Origin: Bacteroidales bacterium
GTDB taxonomy: Bacteria > Bacteroidota > Bacteroidia > Bacteroidales > UBA932
Assembly (NCBI GenBank): GCA_017631875.1
Contig: JAGBSL010000002.1
Coordinates: 1 to 36,914 of the forward strand
Direction of reading: 5' to 3'
DNA: 36,914 nucleotides
Shown: one piece after another, positions 1-7,898 of the stretch
Layout: each line of letters starts with the position of its first letter
Position numbering within the stretch: the stretch's first letter is position 1
Program-made: the position numbers and the translations under genes
Notes under the pieces: generated by a model
The model's input: only the letters and a program-made list of their open reading frames with translations
Told to the model about the DNA's origin: nothing
Database searches by the model: none

Positions 1-3000
1 TTGCTGAGAGTTCCTCAAGCTGCATGTCAACCGCGTTGACATAGCCGATATTCTGCTTGTGCTCGTTGATGGCAGTCTGCTGCTCGTTCTCGCTTATCGC
101 TGCCTCGACACCCTTCTCGAAGATGCCCTTGATCGAGCTGAGGAGGTTGATCCTTGTGTCGTCGATGACAGCTGTAAATACAGGTATCTTTGTTGTCTTG
201 TACTTTGCCTTTCCTATCTTGAACTTGAAGTTGTCGAAGTCAGGACCGTATAGGTCGATACCTAATCTGATCAGGAACGGAGACTTCAGTACAGACACAT
301 GATACTTGAACGACATGTCAAGGTTCTGGAGTCCGCTCATTGCAAGGGTGTACCTGTCAACCTTAAGCACAAATGGGAACACTTCCACTACATTGTCCTT
401 GATAAGTCCTTCCACTGTCATGTGGTCGATCTTTCCTTCCTTCTTGTTCTTGAAGAGAAGCTTGCGCGCGAGCGTTCTGAAGAGTTCGTTGTCGCTGATG
501 GACAGGTCGTCGCCTTCGATCCTCATCACTCCGTTGATGGTTGGCGTGATGATGTTCATGTTCGTGTCTATCTGTGCGGTGCATGCCATCTGGCAGTTGA
601 GCAGTCCCTTGAAGGATTTCAGCAGTGGCATCAGTGTGTCTGCTGACGGCATGAGGGCGATGACCTTTTCAGCAGTTATATCTTTCAGGCCAAGGCTGAA
701 TCCTGCCTTGAGGTCTTTCTTGGTCCTGGTCGAGTAGAATGCATCGAAAGACATCTCTCCCATGTTCGTCTTGGCTGTAGTGTTGGTAATCTGCACGCAG
801 CGTTCCTTCATCACCAGTTCAGCTGTCATGCTGCTGATGTCGAGGTCTGAATAGATTATATCTGATGCATTTACGCTGATGTCTGCTGTCAGGTTAGCAG
901 GCACTACGATCAGCTGAATCTCCTCGGATACAGCTGTAGTGTCGGTCGTCACCATCTTGAAGAACTCTGAGTTGCTTGCGCCTTCCAAGTCTTTCATGTC
1001 CTCAGGGTTGAAGCTGGAACCTGCGTTATATGCTCTCAGGAGCTCGTTTGCGTTCATTCCTCCTGAGGTTATGTCTACATCCAGATGCATTACGCCGTGG
1101 CCAAGAAGCGCCCTGCGCAGGCCGCTGAGCTTGCCCTTGGCTGCAATCTCTGACTCTCCTGCAACGAACTTCATGCTGTCTATGCGGATCTCGTTGTTGT
1201 TGAAGCCTACCTCGAATCCTCTGATGATATTTCTCAGAGGGAAATACGGTGTCATGACGATACCTGTACGTACATCAATGCTTCCATTGAGGTCCCATTC
1301 CCTGAAATACTTGGCCATCGCATCGTCAAGCCTGATGTCGATGTCGCTCTTCCTGAAATCCTCCTCCTGCATCCACTCAGGTACTTCGCGCGTACCTCTC
1401 TCCTTCATCATGTGTCGGAAAAGCGAATCTTTCGGAACGGTAGGGTAGACTCTTGCGAGAGAGTCCATGAATGCCTCTCTTCTGGCCTTGCGCTCCAAGG
1501 TGTTCATTGCGGCGCTTGCCTTGATCTTGGAGTCGGTCAGGATGGCACGGTTGGCCGATGTGATGAGTGTGATTCTCTTATTGTTGCTTGAGAATGTCAG
1601 CATCGGTACGGTCGGCTGTCCGCGCTTAGGAAGCATGTGGAAGCTGTTTGTCGTCTGGTCCAGATTGATGCTGGTACCTTCGGAGTCCTTGAGCATCAGC
1701 TTTTCGGCACTGATGCTTCCTCCCAAGCGGCTTACCTTTGTCGTATCGTCGCCTTCCGGAATGGAGTTCTTTGCGCTTAATCTGATGTCGGATCCGTCAA
1801 CGTTCATTGTACCGTATTCGGCATTGACCGAACTGACGTACCCGTTTAGAGCAAGCAGCCTGAATTTGCGCGAAGGGTCTCTTCGCGAGGTGAGTTCCTC
1901 CGGACCGATGGTTATGCCTACGCTGTCGATGGCTACGCTGATGGTGTCAGAAGGTATTTCGATGGAAATATCGTTCAGGTTGAGGTATCCCTCCAGGTCA
2001 GCCCTTGAGAAGTTGTAGATGTCCAGGTGGGACAGTCTGGCCTTGCCCTTTATCTCCGCTGCAAACTTTCCGGACGCGTTCATGTTGAGAGTGTCGGGAA
2101 GGAATGTCTGCAGGGAGTCGAGCGAAGCGGTCGCCTCGGCGTCAATTTCCAGCATAGGGTCGTCGCTGAGCAGGTCCTGCGCTCCTGCGCTTGCGAGCAG
2201 GTTCATGCCTGCTGTACTGACCATTGCTCTGTCAATGTCTACGTTTATCTTTCCCAAGTCATCAGTCTGGGCCAGTGCCTGAAGTCCCAGTCTCACATCA
2301 TGAGGGAATGGCTCATACTTGACGCTGGCATCCGGTACGGTGAGTGTTGCAGATATGTTCGGGAGTGCCCCCGTTGCATGGTCATAATATCCGTCGATAT
2401 CAGTCGTCAGGTTGATCTTTGCGTCTGTATCTACATGCTTTGCTTCCGGAATGAAGCCGGCGAGATATTCTGTCAGGATGGTCTGCACGTTGCAGCCGTC
2501 GATCTTGACTTTGGCCTGGATGCCGGTCCTGCCCTCGTGCAGCCTTACGTCGGCATCGGCATGGAGCGGTATTGTGGCTATGTTGGCGTTGAAGTTCTGA
2601 AGCGATATTGCGGTGACGGTATCCTTCGGGAATGATATGGAACCGTCCATAGATATAGGAACCCTCATCCTGCCGAATGCCCTTGTGGCCAGAAAGGCCT
2701 TCGCATCTGCGCTGAAGTCCATATGGCCCTTGCGCTCATGTATGCGGAGCCTGTCGAGTCCCATGGCTACGGTGTCTCTTCCGAGTCGTCCCGCTACGAA
2801 CAGGCTGTCCATGTGCAGTCCGATCTTGGCCTTGGCCATCCTTTCGGTGTGCAGCTTGCCGTCGAAGGTAAGCTTAGCAAGATCAATCATTGCGAAGACG
2901 GTGTCCTTGCTGTCTGTGTAGACGATGTGTGGGTGCTCGGACAACGATATGTGCCCGATGGCTATGCCCGGCATTGCCGTAGATGTCGTGTCTTCGGCCT

Positions 3001-3484
3001 CTTCGTCATCCTCGGAACCAGTCTTGAATATGTTCCAGTTGGCGTTATGCTCGTCGTAGCTATGCGCGAATATCCTTGGCTTCACCATGCTGATGTGCGG
3101 GATGTGGATGTCACCTTTCAGCAGCGGCAGCAGCCTGATACTTGCGGAAAATTCCTTGAAGGAGGCTAGTGTGTCAGCGATGTCTGAACATCCGTGATAG
3201 AGCATGTGGCCCTGGGCACCGGCCTTCTCGAGGGAGTCAAACCTCTCTGCTGGATATGTGATCGAGAAGTCCTCCAGGGTCATTGTGACCTTCGGGAACC
3301 TCTTCAGGAGCGACACCTGGGCCTTGCCGAAGCTGATGTCTCCGTCAATGAACTGGTCGCCATACTTGTTTATAAGTCCGGTCAGTACGGAAGATGACAA
3401 AACCAGTTGAATTGCCAGGATCAGCACCACAAAAATGCCGGTCACCCATGCCGCTATCTTAAATATAGTCCTTTTCATATCCAT
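1..3484 (-). CDS. AsmA-like large envelope protein, C-terminus beyond window
   Basis: An open frame on the minus strand runs from ATG at 3484 (or the in-frame ATG at 3478, MKRTIFK) to the window edge, about 1160 codons with no stop. The N-terminus has one hydrophobic segment (AAWVTGIFVVLILAIQLVL), followed by a short segment containing SFGKAQVSLLKRFPKVTMTLEDF, the pattern of AsmA/TamB-type proteins in Bacteroidota. The rest is long beta-rich sequence with repeated short motifs such as MDGSISFPKDTVTAISLQNF. Near the truncated end there is an AsmA C-terminal-like stretch (LKAGFSLGLKDITAEKVIAL, then FKGLLNCQMACTAQID). Members of this family are anchored in the inner membrane and are thought to bridge or move lipids between membranes; that role is inferred here. 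It diverges from the ATPase gene. Many apparent plus-strand frames here are shadows of this gene. Confidence 0.85.
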   Translation of the reverse strand, partial: MDMKRTIFKIAAWVTGIFVVLILAIQLVLSSSVLTGLINKYGDQFIDGDISFGKAQVSLLKRFPKVTMTLEDFSITYPAERFDSLEKAGAQGHMLYHGCSDIADTLASFKEFSASIRLLPLLKGDIHIPHISMVKPRIFAHSYDEHNANWNIFKTGSEDDEEAEDTTSTAMPGIAIGHISLSEHPHIVYTDSKDTVFAMIDLAKLTFDGKLHTERMAKAKIGLHMDSLFVAGRLGRDTVAMGLDRLRIHERKGHMDFSADAKAFLATRAFGRMRVPISMDGSISFPKDTVTAISLQNFNANIATIPLHADADVRLHEGRTGIQAKVKIDGCNVQTILTEYLAGFIPEAKHVDTDAKINLTTDIDGYYDHATGALPNISATLTVPDASVKYEPFPHDVRLGLQALAQTDDLGKINVDIDRAMVSTAGMNLLASAGAQDLLSDDPMLEIDAEATASLDSLQTFLPDTLNMNASGKFAAEIKGKARLSHLDIYNFSRADLEGYLNLNDISIEIPSDTISVAIDSVGITIGPEELTSRRDPSRKFRLLALNGYVSSVNAEYGTMNVDGSDIRLSAKNSIPEGDDTTKVSRLGGSISAEKLMLKDSEGTSINLDQTTNSFHMLPKRGQPTVPMLTFSSNNKRITLITSANRAILTDSKIKASAAMNTLERKARREAFMDSLARVYPTVPKDSLFRHMMKERGTREVPEWMQEEDFRKSDIDIRLDDAMAKYFREWDLNGSIDVRTGIVMTPYFPLRNIIRGFEVGFNNNEIRIDSMKFVAGESEIAAKGKLSGLRRALLGHGVMHLDVDITSGGMNANELLRAYNAGSSFNPEDMKDLEGASNSEFFKMVTTDTTAVSEEIQLIVVPANLTADISVNASDIIYSDLDISSMTAELVMKERCVQITNTTAKTNMGEMSFDAFYSTRTKKDLKAGFSLGLKDITAEKVIALMPSADTLMPLLKSFKGLLNCQMACTAQIDTNMNIITPTINGVMRIEGDDLSISDNELFRTLARKLLFKNKKEGKIDHMTVEGLIKDNVVEVFPFVLKVDRYTLAMSGLQNLDMSFKYHVSVLKSPFLIRLGIDLYGPDFDNFKFKIGKAKYKTTKIPVFTAVIDDTRINLLSSIKGIFEKGVEAAISENEQQTAINEHKQNIGYVNAVDMQLEELSA

Positions 3485-3501
3485 GAAATATAGTTAACTC
3501 A

Positions 3502-3509
3502 CAAAGTTA
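3502..3509 (-). promoter_or_regulatory. Putative -7 box for the AsmA-like gene
   Basis: Read on the minus strand the box is TAACTTTG, matching the Bacteroidota TAnnTTTG consensus, about 18 bases ahead of the ATG at 3484. A TTTG lies upstream but at about 25 bases, longer than the usual spacing, so only the -7 element is well supported. Confidence 0.5.
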
Positions 3510-3557
3510 GTAATAATACTGCAGAATAAAAATTCAAAGTGGATGCTAACATTTTTG

Positions 3558-3588
3558 TTGCATAGGAGACGGCAAATTATTAATTTTG
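3558..3588 (+). promoter_or_regulatory. Promoter for the ATPase-like gene
   Basis: TTG at 3558-3560, a 20-base spacer and TAATTTTG at 3581-3588 form a near-ideal Bacteroidota sigma-ABfr promoter. Transcription would start near 3595, giving a leader of about 50 bases that contains the inverted repeat at 3603-3617. Confidence 0.75.
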
Positions 3589-3602
3589 TAACCCTGAAAC
3601 CT

Positions 3603-3622
3603 AGTCATGAAGTGACTGGGGG
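3603..3622 (+). promoter_or_regulatory. Leader inverted repeat plus GGGGG, shared with lon
   Basis: AGTCA-tgaag-TGACT (3603-3617) is a perfect inverted repeat followed directly by GGGGG and an AT-rich run into the start codon. The lon leader (29836-29862) has the same order: GTCATGgAGTG, an inverted repeat ending GTGACA, then GGGGG. It could be an operator or a 5'-UTR element. Confidence 0.5.
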
Positions 3623-3648
3623 ATTAACAATAATAATTATAAATTATT

Positions 3649-4797
3649 ATGGAGACACCTTTTGTATATGACAGGTATGTCACAGCCAAATATTTCATAG
3701 CCCGCAAGAAGGAATGCAGTATTCTGGCAAATCTGCTTACGGCTGGAGAGCACGTGGTCATTTATGAGCCGCCCAAAACCGGAAAGATGTCGCTGATTCA
3801 GCAGACGCTGATAAACATGCGTTCTACCGGTTCGCAGTTCATGACTGTCTGCATCGACATGTTCAACCTCAGGACAATGGACGAGTTCCTTCTTCGGTTC
3901 GGAACGGCCGTGATGAAGGCTGCTCTGTCAACACCTGACCAGTACAAAGACGCTATACAGCGCCACCTTGAGGGCACACATTTCGTCTTTGACAGGGAGA
4001 GGTTCTATCAGGACGGGTCCATTGTTTCTCTCAACTGGTCACCGGATAGGAACGACATGGAGAAGATGATGAGGCTGCCTGGCCTCCTTGCGCAGGAGAA
4101 GGGGGCTCCTTTCTTTTTGATATTCAGAGAGTTCCAGACAATCATGAACTCAGATGAATACGAAACCCTGTTCTCTGTGATGGAGGCCATGTTCAAGGAA
4201 CAGACGAACCGTCCGGGTGCTTCCTTCATCATGACGGGCTCGCGCGTCAATGCCATGAAGCTGATCTTTGCCGAGCGCAAGTTCTTCTACCGGCAGGTGG
4301 TGCATCTGCCGATTGCTCCGGTAGAAAACAGGGAGATAATCGAGCACGTGGTGAGAGGATTCCTCTACGGTTCCGGAAAGTCGTTCGACAGGGATCTGGC
4401 CATGGGTGCATGCGAACTCTTCAAGTGTAACCTCTGGTACATAAACCATCTTGCTTCCATCTGCGACCGCATGTCCAAGGGATTCATCAACGAGACTATC
4501 ATGAAGGATGCGTTAAGGTCCATGATAGCCATCCATGAACCTCGTTTCATGAACATGATCGATGATCTTACGGACCATCAGATAAGTCTGCTGAAGGCTG
4601 TCCTTGACGGTGTGGTGAAGTTCAGTGCGTCAGATGTGATTGAGAAGTATCGTCTCAATTCATCAGCAAACGTAAGGCGAGTGAAGGATGCGCTTCGCAA
4701 GAAGGAGGTCCTGACCTTCAATGAGAAGGATGAGCCTGTGATCCTGGATCCTCTTTTCGAGTACTGGCTTGAGAATTACTATTTCGCTAAGCAATAA
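3649..4797 (+). CDS. ATPase-like protein with degenerate Walker motifs
   Basis: The 382-aa protein resembles archaeal-type/STAND-like P-loop ATPases common in Bacteroidales. It opens with an NPFxY-like start (METPFVYDRY) and a Y-F-x-A-R-x-x-E box. The P-loop region is EPPKTGKMSLIQQ (residues 40-52): the lysine is present, but the first Gly is Glu and the Ser/Thr after GK is Met. The Walker B position reads FLIFRE (156-161), with Arg where the Mg-binding Asp normally sits. FIMTGSR (193-199) looks like sensor 1. The C-terminus (about 300-382) is a winged-helix-like domain ending in LDPLFEYWLENYYF. Classical ATP hydrolysis therefore looks doubtful. There is no signal peptide. The sirtuin gene starts 6 bases downstream. 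Cellular role unknown. Confidence 0.75.
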   Translation: METPFVYDRYVTAKYFIARKKECSILANLLTAGEHVVIYEPPKTGKMSLIQQTLINMRSTGSQFMTVCIDMFNLRTMDEFLLRFGTAVMKAALSTPDQYKDAIQRHLEGTHFVFDRERFYQDGSIVSLNWSPDRNDMEKMMRLPGLLAQEKGAPFFLIFREFQTIMNSDEYETLFSVMEAMFKEQTNRPGASFIMTGSRVNAMKLIFAERKFFYRQVVHLPIAPVENREIIEHVVRGFLYGSGKSFDRDLAMGACELFKCNLWYINHLASICDRMSKGFINETIMKDALRSMIAIHEPRFMNMIDDLTDHQISLLKAVLDGVVKFSASDVIEKYRLNSSANVRRVKDALRKKEVLTFNEKDEPVILDPLFEYWLENYYFAKQ

Positions 4798-4803
4798 TGT
4801 CTT

Positions 4804-5514
4804 ATGAAGAAGAAACTTGTAGTGTTGACAGGCGCTGGAGTGAGCGCAGAGAGCGGAATATCTACATTCCGTACCAATAACGGCCTGTGGGATAACCATA
4901 AGGTTGAGGATGTTGCGTCGATCGAGGGGTGGTATAGGAATCCTCAGCTTGTACTTGATTTCTACAACGAGAGAAGACAGCAGCTGGGCACGGTAAAGCC
5001 TAATGCGGCTCATTATGCCATCGCGGAGCTGGAGAAGGAATGGGATGTTACAGTCGTCACTCAGAATGTGGATAATCTCCATGAGCGTGCAGGCAGCACA
5101 AGGGTCTTCCATCTTCATGGACAGCTGACCAAGGTGCGTCCGGAAAACTGCTGCAATGAAATGGACGGTTTTGACGAATCTACCGTCTTTGATATAGGAT
5201 ATGACGTCATCAATCTGGGAGATCTTGCTCCGAACGGAGCGCAGCTTCGCCCTCATATCGTGTGGTTCGGCGAGCCTGTGCCGTACATCAATGCTGCTAT
5301 CGATCACGTGGAGAATGCGGATGTCCTTCTTATTGTAGGTACGTCACTGCAGGTATATCCTGCTGCGGGTCTGTATGCGTATGCAAAGGCGGGTACACCT
5401 ATATATATAATAGACCCTGCTGAAGTGCTTGTAAAAGACGGCCGATTGACGCATATTAAGGAGGTGGCTACCAGCGGAATGGAAACTTTTAAAAATATTT
5501 TGAAATCAAAATAA
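4804..5514 (+). CDS. cobB: Sir2-family NAD-dependent protein deacylase (class III-like)
   Basis: The 236-aa sirtuin has all the core NAD-binding and catalytic motifs: GAGVSAESGISTFR (10-23), TQNVDNLH (86-93), catalytic His105 in FHLHGQL, RPHIVWFGE, and GTSLQVYPAAG. Tyr54 and Arg57 in FYNERR match the acyl-carboxylate-binding pair of SIRT5 and E. coli CobB, which points to desuccinylase/demalonylase activity. The four zinc-binding cysteines of most sirtuins are missing; only a CC pair (116-117) is seen in that region. Its 3' end overlaps the rpsU promoter. It probably shares a transcript with the ATPase-like gene (6-base gap). Confidence 0.9.
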   Translation: MKKKLVVLTGAGVSAESGISTFRTNNGLWDNHKVEDVASIEGWYRNPQLVLDFYNERRQQLGTVKPNAAHYAIAELEKEWDVTVVTQNVDNLHERAGSTRVFHLHGQLTKVRPENCCNEMDGFDESTVFDIGYDVINLGDLAPNGAQLRPHIVWFGEPVPYINAAIDHVENADVLLIVGTSLQVYPAAGLYAYAKAGTPIYIIDPAEVLVKDGRLTHIKEVATSGMETFKNILKSK

Positions 5515-5528
5515 TATGCGTATCTTTG
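5500..5528 (+). promoter_or_regulatory. Promoter for rpsU
   Basis: TTG at 5500-5502, an 18-base spacer and TATCTTTG at 5521-5528 match the Bacteroidota promoter. The -33 element lies inside the last codons of the sirtuin gene. Transcription would begin near 5535, so the leader is very short and consists almost entirely of the Shine-Dalgarno region. Confidence 0.7.
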
Positions 5529-5542
5529 CAGCCCTATAATGA

Positions 5543-5554
5543 AAAGGAGGTGAT
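5543..5554 (+). promoter_or_regulatory. Exceptionally strong Shine-Dalgarno of rpsU
   Basis: AAAGGAGGTGAT, ending 6 bases before the ATG, pairs with essentially the whole 3' tail of 16S rRNA. Most other genes here lack such a site; rpmA has a weaker GGAGGA. In Bacteroidota ribosomes the anti-Shine-Dalgarno is sequestered with the help of bS21, the product of this gene, so the site probably serves autoregulation. Confidence 0.85.
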
Positions 5555-5560
5555 TTAGAT

Positions 5561-5755
5561 ATGATTATAGTTCCAGTAAAGGAAGGCGACAGCATTGAGA
5601 AGGCTCTCAAGAAGTTCAAGAGAAAGTTCGAGAAGACAGGTGCAATCCGTGAGCTCCGCGCTAGAAAGAACTTCGTTAAGCCATCTGTGAAGAAGAGAAT
5701 CCAGATGCAGAAAGCTATCTATGTTCAGCAGCTTCAGCTCAGAGACGAGCAGTAA
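5561..5755 (+). CDS. rpsU: 30S ribosomal protein bS21
   Basis: The 64-aa basic protein begins MIIVPVKEGDSIEKALKKFKRKFEKTG, the diagnostic bS21 N-terminus, followed by the conserved RELRARKNFVKPSVKK segment. Length is normal for the family. bS21 sits on the 30S platform near the 3' end of 16S rRNA; in Bacteroidota it helps hide the anti-Shine-Dalgarno. The start is set by the strong Shine-Dalgarno. The gene has its own promoter and is followed after 98 bases by rplU. Confidence 0.97.
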   Translation: MIIVPVKEGDSIEKALKKFKRKFEKTGAIRELRARKNFVKPSVKKRIQMQKAIYVQQLQLRDEQ

Positions 5756-5795
5756 TTAATAAAGAAGATTATTTAGAGATTGTCAAGCTTTGATA

Positions 5796-5819
5796 AAGAG
5801 CTGCATGAGGCAGCCGCTT
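5796..5819 (+). other. Hairpin in the rpsU-rplU gap
   Basis: GCTGC-atgag-GCAGC (5800-5814) is a perfect stem, extended by AAG/CTT across a small internal loop. It lies about 35 bases before the rplU ATG and has no U-tract, so it is more likely a leader or processing element than a terminator. Confidence 0.4.
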
Positions 5820-5853
5820 GCTTTCTAAAACTTTTAATATTTTACAAGTTTTT

Positions 5854-6186
5854 ATGTACGCAATCGTAGACATTGCAGGCCAGCAGTTTAAGGTAGAGGC
5901 TGGTATGGAAATCTTCGTACACCGCCTTGCGGATGAGAAGGGCGCTACAGTTGAGTTCACCAAGGTTCTCCTTGTTGAAGAGGATGGCGCAGTTAAGGTA
6001 GGTGCACCTTACGTTGAGGGTGTAAAGGTTACAGCAACAGTTCTTGGCCGTGCCGAGAGAGGCGTTGCAGACGGTCTTAAGGGAGACAAGGTTCTTGTTT
6101 TCAAGAAGAAGCGTCGTAAGGGTTACCAGAAGTGTAACGGACACCGTCAGTATTTTACTAAACTTCAGATCAATTCGATCGCTTAA
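5854..6186 (+). CDS. rplU: 50S ribosomal protein bL21
   Basis: The 110-aa protein starts [17 protein letters not shown], the standard bL21 opening, and ends in the typical [15 protein letters not shown] region that contacts 23S rRNA. A TTG 36 bases upstream would extend the frame, but family alignment places the start at the ATG at 5854. It is followed after 21 bases by rpmA, the near-universal rplU-rpmA pair. Confidence 0.97.
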   Translation: MYAIVDIAGQQFKVEAGMEIFVHRLADEKGATVEFTKVLLVEEDGAVKVGAPYVEGVKVTATVLGRAERGVADGLKGDKVLVFKKKRRKGYQKCNGHRQYFTKLQINSIA

Positions 6187-6207
6187 TTAATTGAGGAGGA
6201 ACAGAAT

Positions 6208-6468
6208 ATGGCACATAAAAAAGGCGTCGGTAGTTCTAAGAACGGTCGTGAGTCACATAGCAAACGACTTGGTATCAAGAAATTCGGTGATCAGGCTGTA
6301 AAGGCTGGCAACATCCTCGTTCGCCAGAGAGGTACAGTTCACAACCCAGGTCTGAACGTAGGTATGGGTAAGGATCACACTCTTTACGCTCTTATTGACG
6401 GTAAGGTAAGCTTCCGCAAGAAGGCAGACAACAAGTCTTACGTTTCAGTACTCCCATTCGAGAACTAA
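6208..6468 (+). CDS. rpmA: 50S ribosomal protein bL27
   Basis: The 86-aa protein begins [20 protein letters not shown] and keeps the [20 protein letters not shown] core of bL27, whose N-terminal tail reaches the peptidyl-transferase centre. There is no N-terminal extension of the kind cleaved in Firmicutes. GAGGAGGA lies about 7 bases ahead of the ATG, a second Shine-Dalgarno-like site in this ribosomal block. A strong terminator follows 25 bases after the stop. Confidence 0.97.
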   Translation: MAHKKGVGSSKNGRESHSKRLGIKKFGDQAVKAGNILVRQRGTVHNPGLNVGMGKDHTLYALIDGKVSFRKKADNKSYVSVLPFEN

Positions 6469-6492
6469 TCCGAAGGAATCTGAAAAAGACAT

Positions 6493-6532
6493 AAAGGCAA
6501 TAATCCAATCGGATTATTGCCTTTTATTTTTT
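6493..6532 (+). terminator. Rho-independent terminator after rpmA
   Basis: GGCAATAATCC (6496-6506) pairs perfectly with GGATTATTGCC (6511-6521) across a 4-base loop and is followed by TTTTATTTTTT. It separates the ribosomal genes from serS. Confidence 0.9.
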
Positions 6533-6544
6533 AATGAAAATATC

Positions 6545-6552
6545 TAAATTTG
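6545..6552 (+). promoter_or_regulatory. Putative -7 box for serS
   Basis: TAAATTTG fits TAnnTTTG. The nearest upstream TTG (6517-6519, inside the terminator) is about 25 bases away, so the -33 element is uncertain. The leader to the serS ATG would be about 38 bases. Confidence 0.45.
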
Positions 6553-6595
6553 CATGTTTAGTTCGATTGATAATAGAATTTAAAATATACGTACT

Positions 6596-7867
6596 ATGCT
6601 TACTCTTAAATTGCTTCGTGAAAATCCTGAATTCGTGATAGCGAAGCTTGCAGTAAAGAACTTTGATGCAAGAGAAATCGTCGAGAAGATCATAGCTCTC
6701 GATCAGAACAGAAGAGCTCTTCAGGCAGAGCTTGACTCATGCCTTGCAGAGCAGAAAAAGAAGGCTGCCCAGATCGGTGGTCTTATGAAGGAAGGCAAGA
6801 GGGAAGAGGCTGAGGCTGTAAAGGCTGAGGTTGCCGCTCTCAAGACCCGTTCCGCAGAAATAGAAAAGACATCGCAGGAGAACAATAATGAGCTTGACTC
6901 ACTCGTTGTTCTTCTTCCGAATATCCCTTGTGACATGGTTCCTCAGGGAAAGACTGCTGAGGATAATGTCGTAGTGAAGACTGGCAATGAGATTCCTGAG
7001 CTGGGAGAGAACAAACTGCCGCACTGGGAGCTTGCCAAGAAGTACGATATCATCGACTTCGACCTCGGCGTGAAGCTCACAGGAGCCGGTTTCCCTGTCT
7101 ATAAGGGAAAGGGTGCAAGACTCCAGAGAGCCCTCATCAACTTCTTCCTCGACTTCAATACGAGCGCAGGTTACCAGGAGGTGGAGCCGCCAATCATGGT
7201 AAATGAGGCTTCAGGTTTCGGTACAGGCCAGCTTCCTGACAAGGAGGGTCAGATGTACCATGCTACCGCTGATAACTACTACCTCGTCCCTACAGCTGAG
7301 GTTCCGGTTACCAACATCTTCAGAGATGTGATCCTCGCCAATAACGAGTTCCCGGTGAAGATGACAGCATATACTCCATGCTTCCGCCGCGAGGCTGGTT
7401 CATACGGTAAGGACGTCCGCGGCCTTAACCGTCTGCACCAGTTCGATAAGGTCGAGATCGTGCGAGTAGAGAAGCCTGAGGATTCATATGCAGCTCTTGA
7501 TGAGATGGTTGCACATGTAGAGTCAATCGTGAAGGCTCTCGGTCTTCCATATAGAATCCTCCGTCTTTGCGGTGGCGACATGAGCTTCACTTCGGCAATC
7601 ACTTACGACTTTGAGGTTTACTCAGCAGCACAGGAGAGATGGCTTGAGATCTCTTCAGTATCAAACTTCGAGTCATATCAGTCAAACCGTCTCAAACTCA
7701 GATATAAGGATGCTGACGGTAAGACACAGCTTGCCCACACTCTGAACGGCAGCTCGCTCGCGCTTCCGCGCGTGGTCGCAGCCCTTCTCGAGAACAACCA
7801 GAAGGGTGACAGGATCGAGATTCCTGAGGCTCTCCGTCCATACACAGGCTTCGATTACATTGACTAA
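6596..7867 (+). CDS. serS: Serine--tRNA ligase
   Basis: The 423-aa class II synthetase attaches serine to tRNA-Ser. Residues 1-110 form the long tRNA-binding coiled coil (MLTLKLLRENPEFVIAKL, then AELDSCLAEQKKKAAQIG). The catalytic part shows TAEVPVTN, motif 2 FRREAGSYGKDVRGLNRLHQF (from about residue 263) and motif 3 HTLNGSSLALPRVVAALLENNQ near the C-terminus. Length is normal. It is followed by ruvC with only 19 bases between the stop and the probable GTG start, so the two are probably co-transcribed. Confidence 0.97.
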   Translation: MLTLKLLRENPEFVIAKLAVKNFDAREIVEKIIALDQNRRALQAELDSCLAEQKKKAAQIGGLMKEGKREEAEAVKAEVAALKTRSAEIEKTSQENNNELDSLVVLLPNIPCDMVPQGKTAEDNVVVKTGNEIPELGENKLPHWELAKKYDIIDFDLGVKLTGAGFPVYKGKGARLQRALINFFLDFNTSAGYQEVEPPIMVNEASGFGTGQLPDKEGQMYHATADNYYLVPTAEVPVTNIFRDVILANNEFPVKMTAYTPCFRREAGSYGKDVRGLNRLHQFDKVEIVRVEKPEDSYAALDEMVAHVESIVKALGLPYRILRLCGGDMSFTSAITYDFEVYSAAQERWLEISSVSNFESYQSNRLKLRYKDADGKTQLAHTLNGSSLALPRVVAALLENNQKGDRIEIPEALRPYTGFDYID

Positions 7868-7872
7868 TCCTC

Positions 7873-7898
7873 TGTCATTTCGACTAGTGGAGAAATCT
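7873..7898. repeat. Dispersed palindromic repeat, variant ATTTC/GAAAT
   Basis: The element begins TGTCATTTCGA and ends GGAGAAATCT, with ATTTC and GAAAT as its arms. It belongs to the same GTCAT...GATCT/AATCT family as copies at 32301-32328 and 33658-33685. It spans the serS-ruvC junction and contains the GTG that is the likely ruvC start. Confidence 0.65.
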
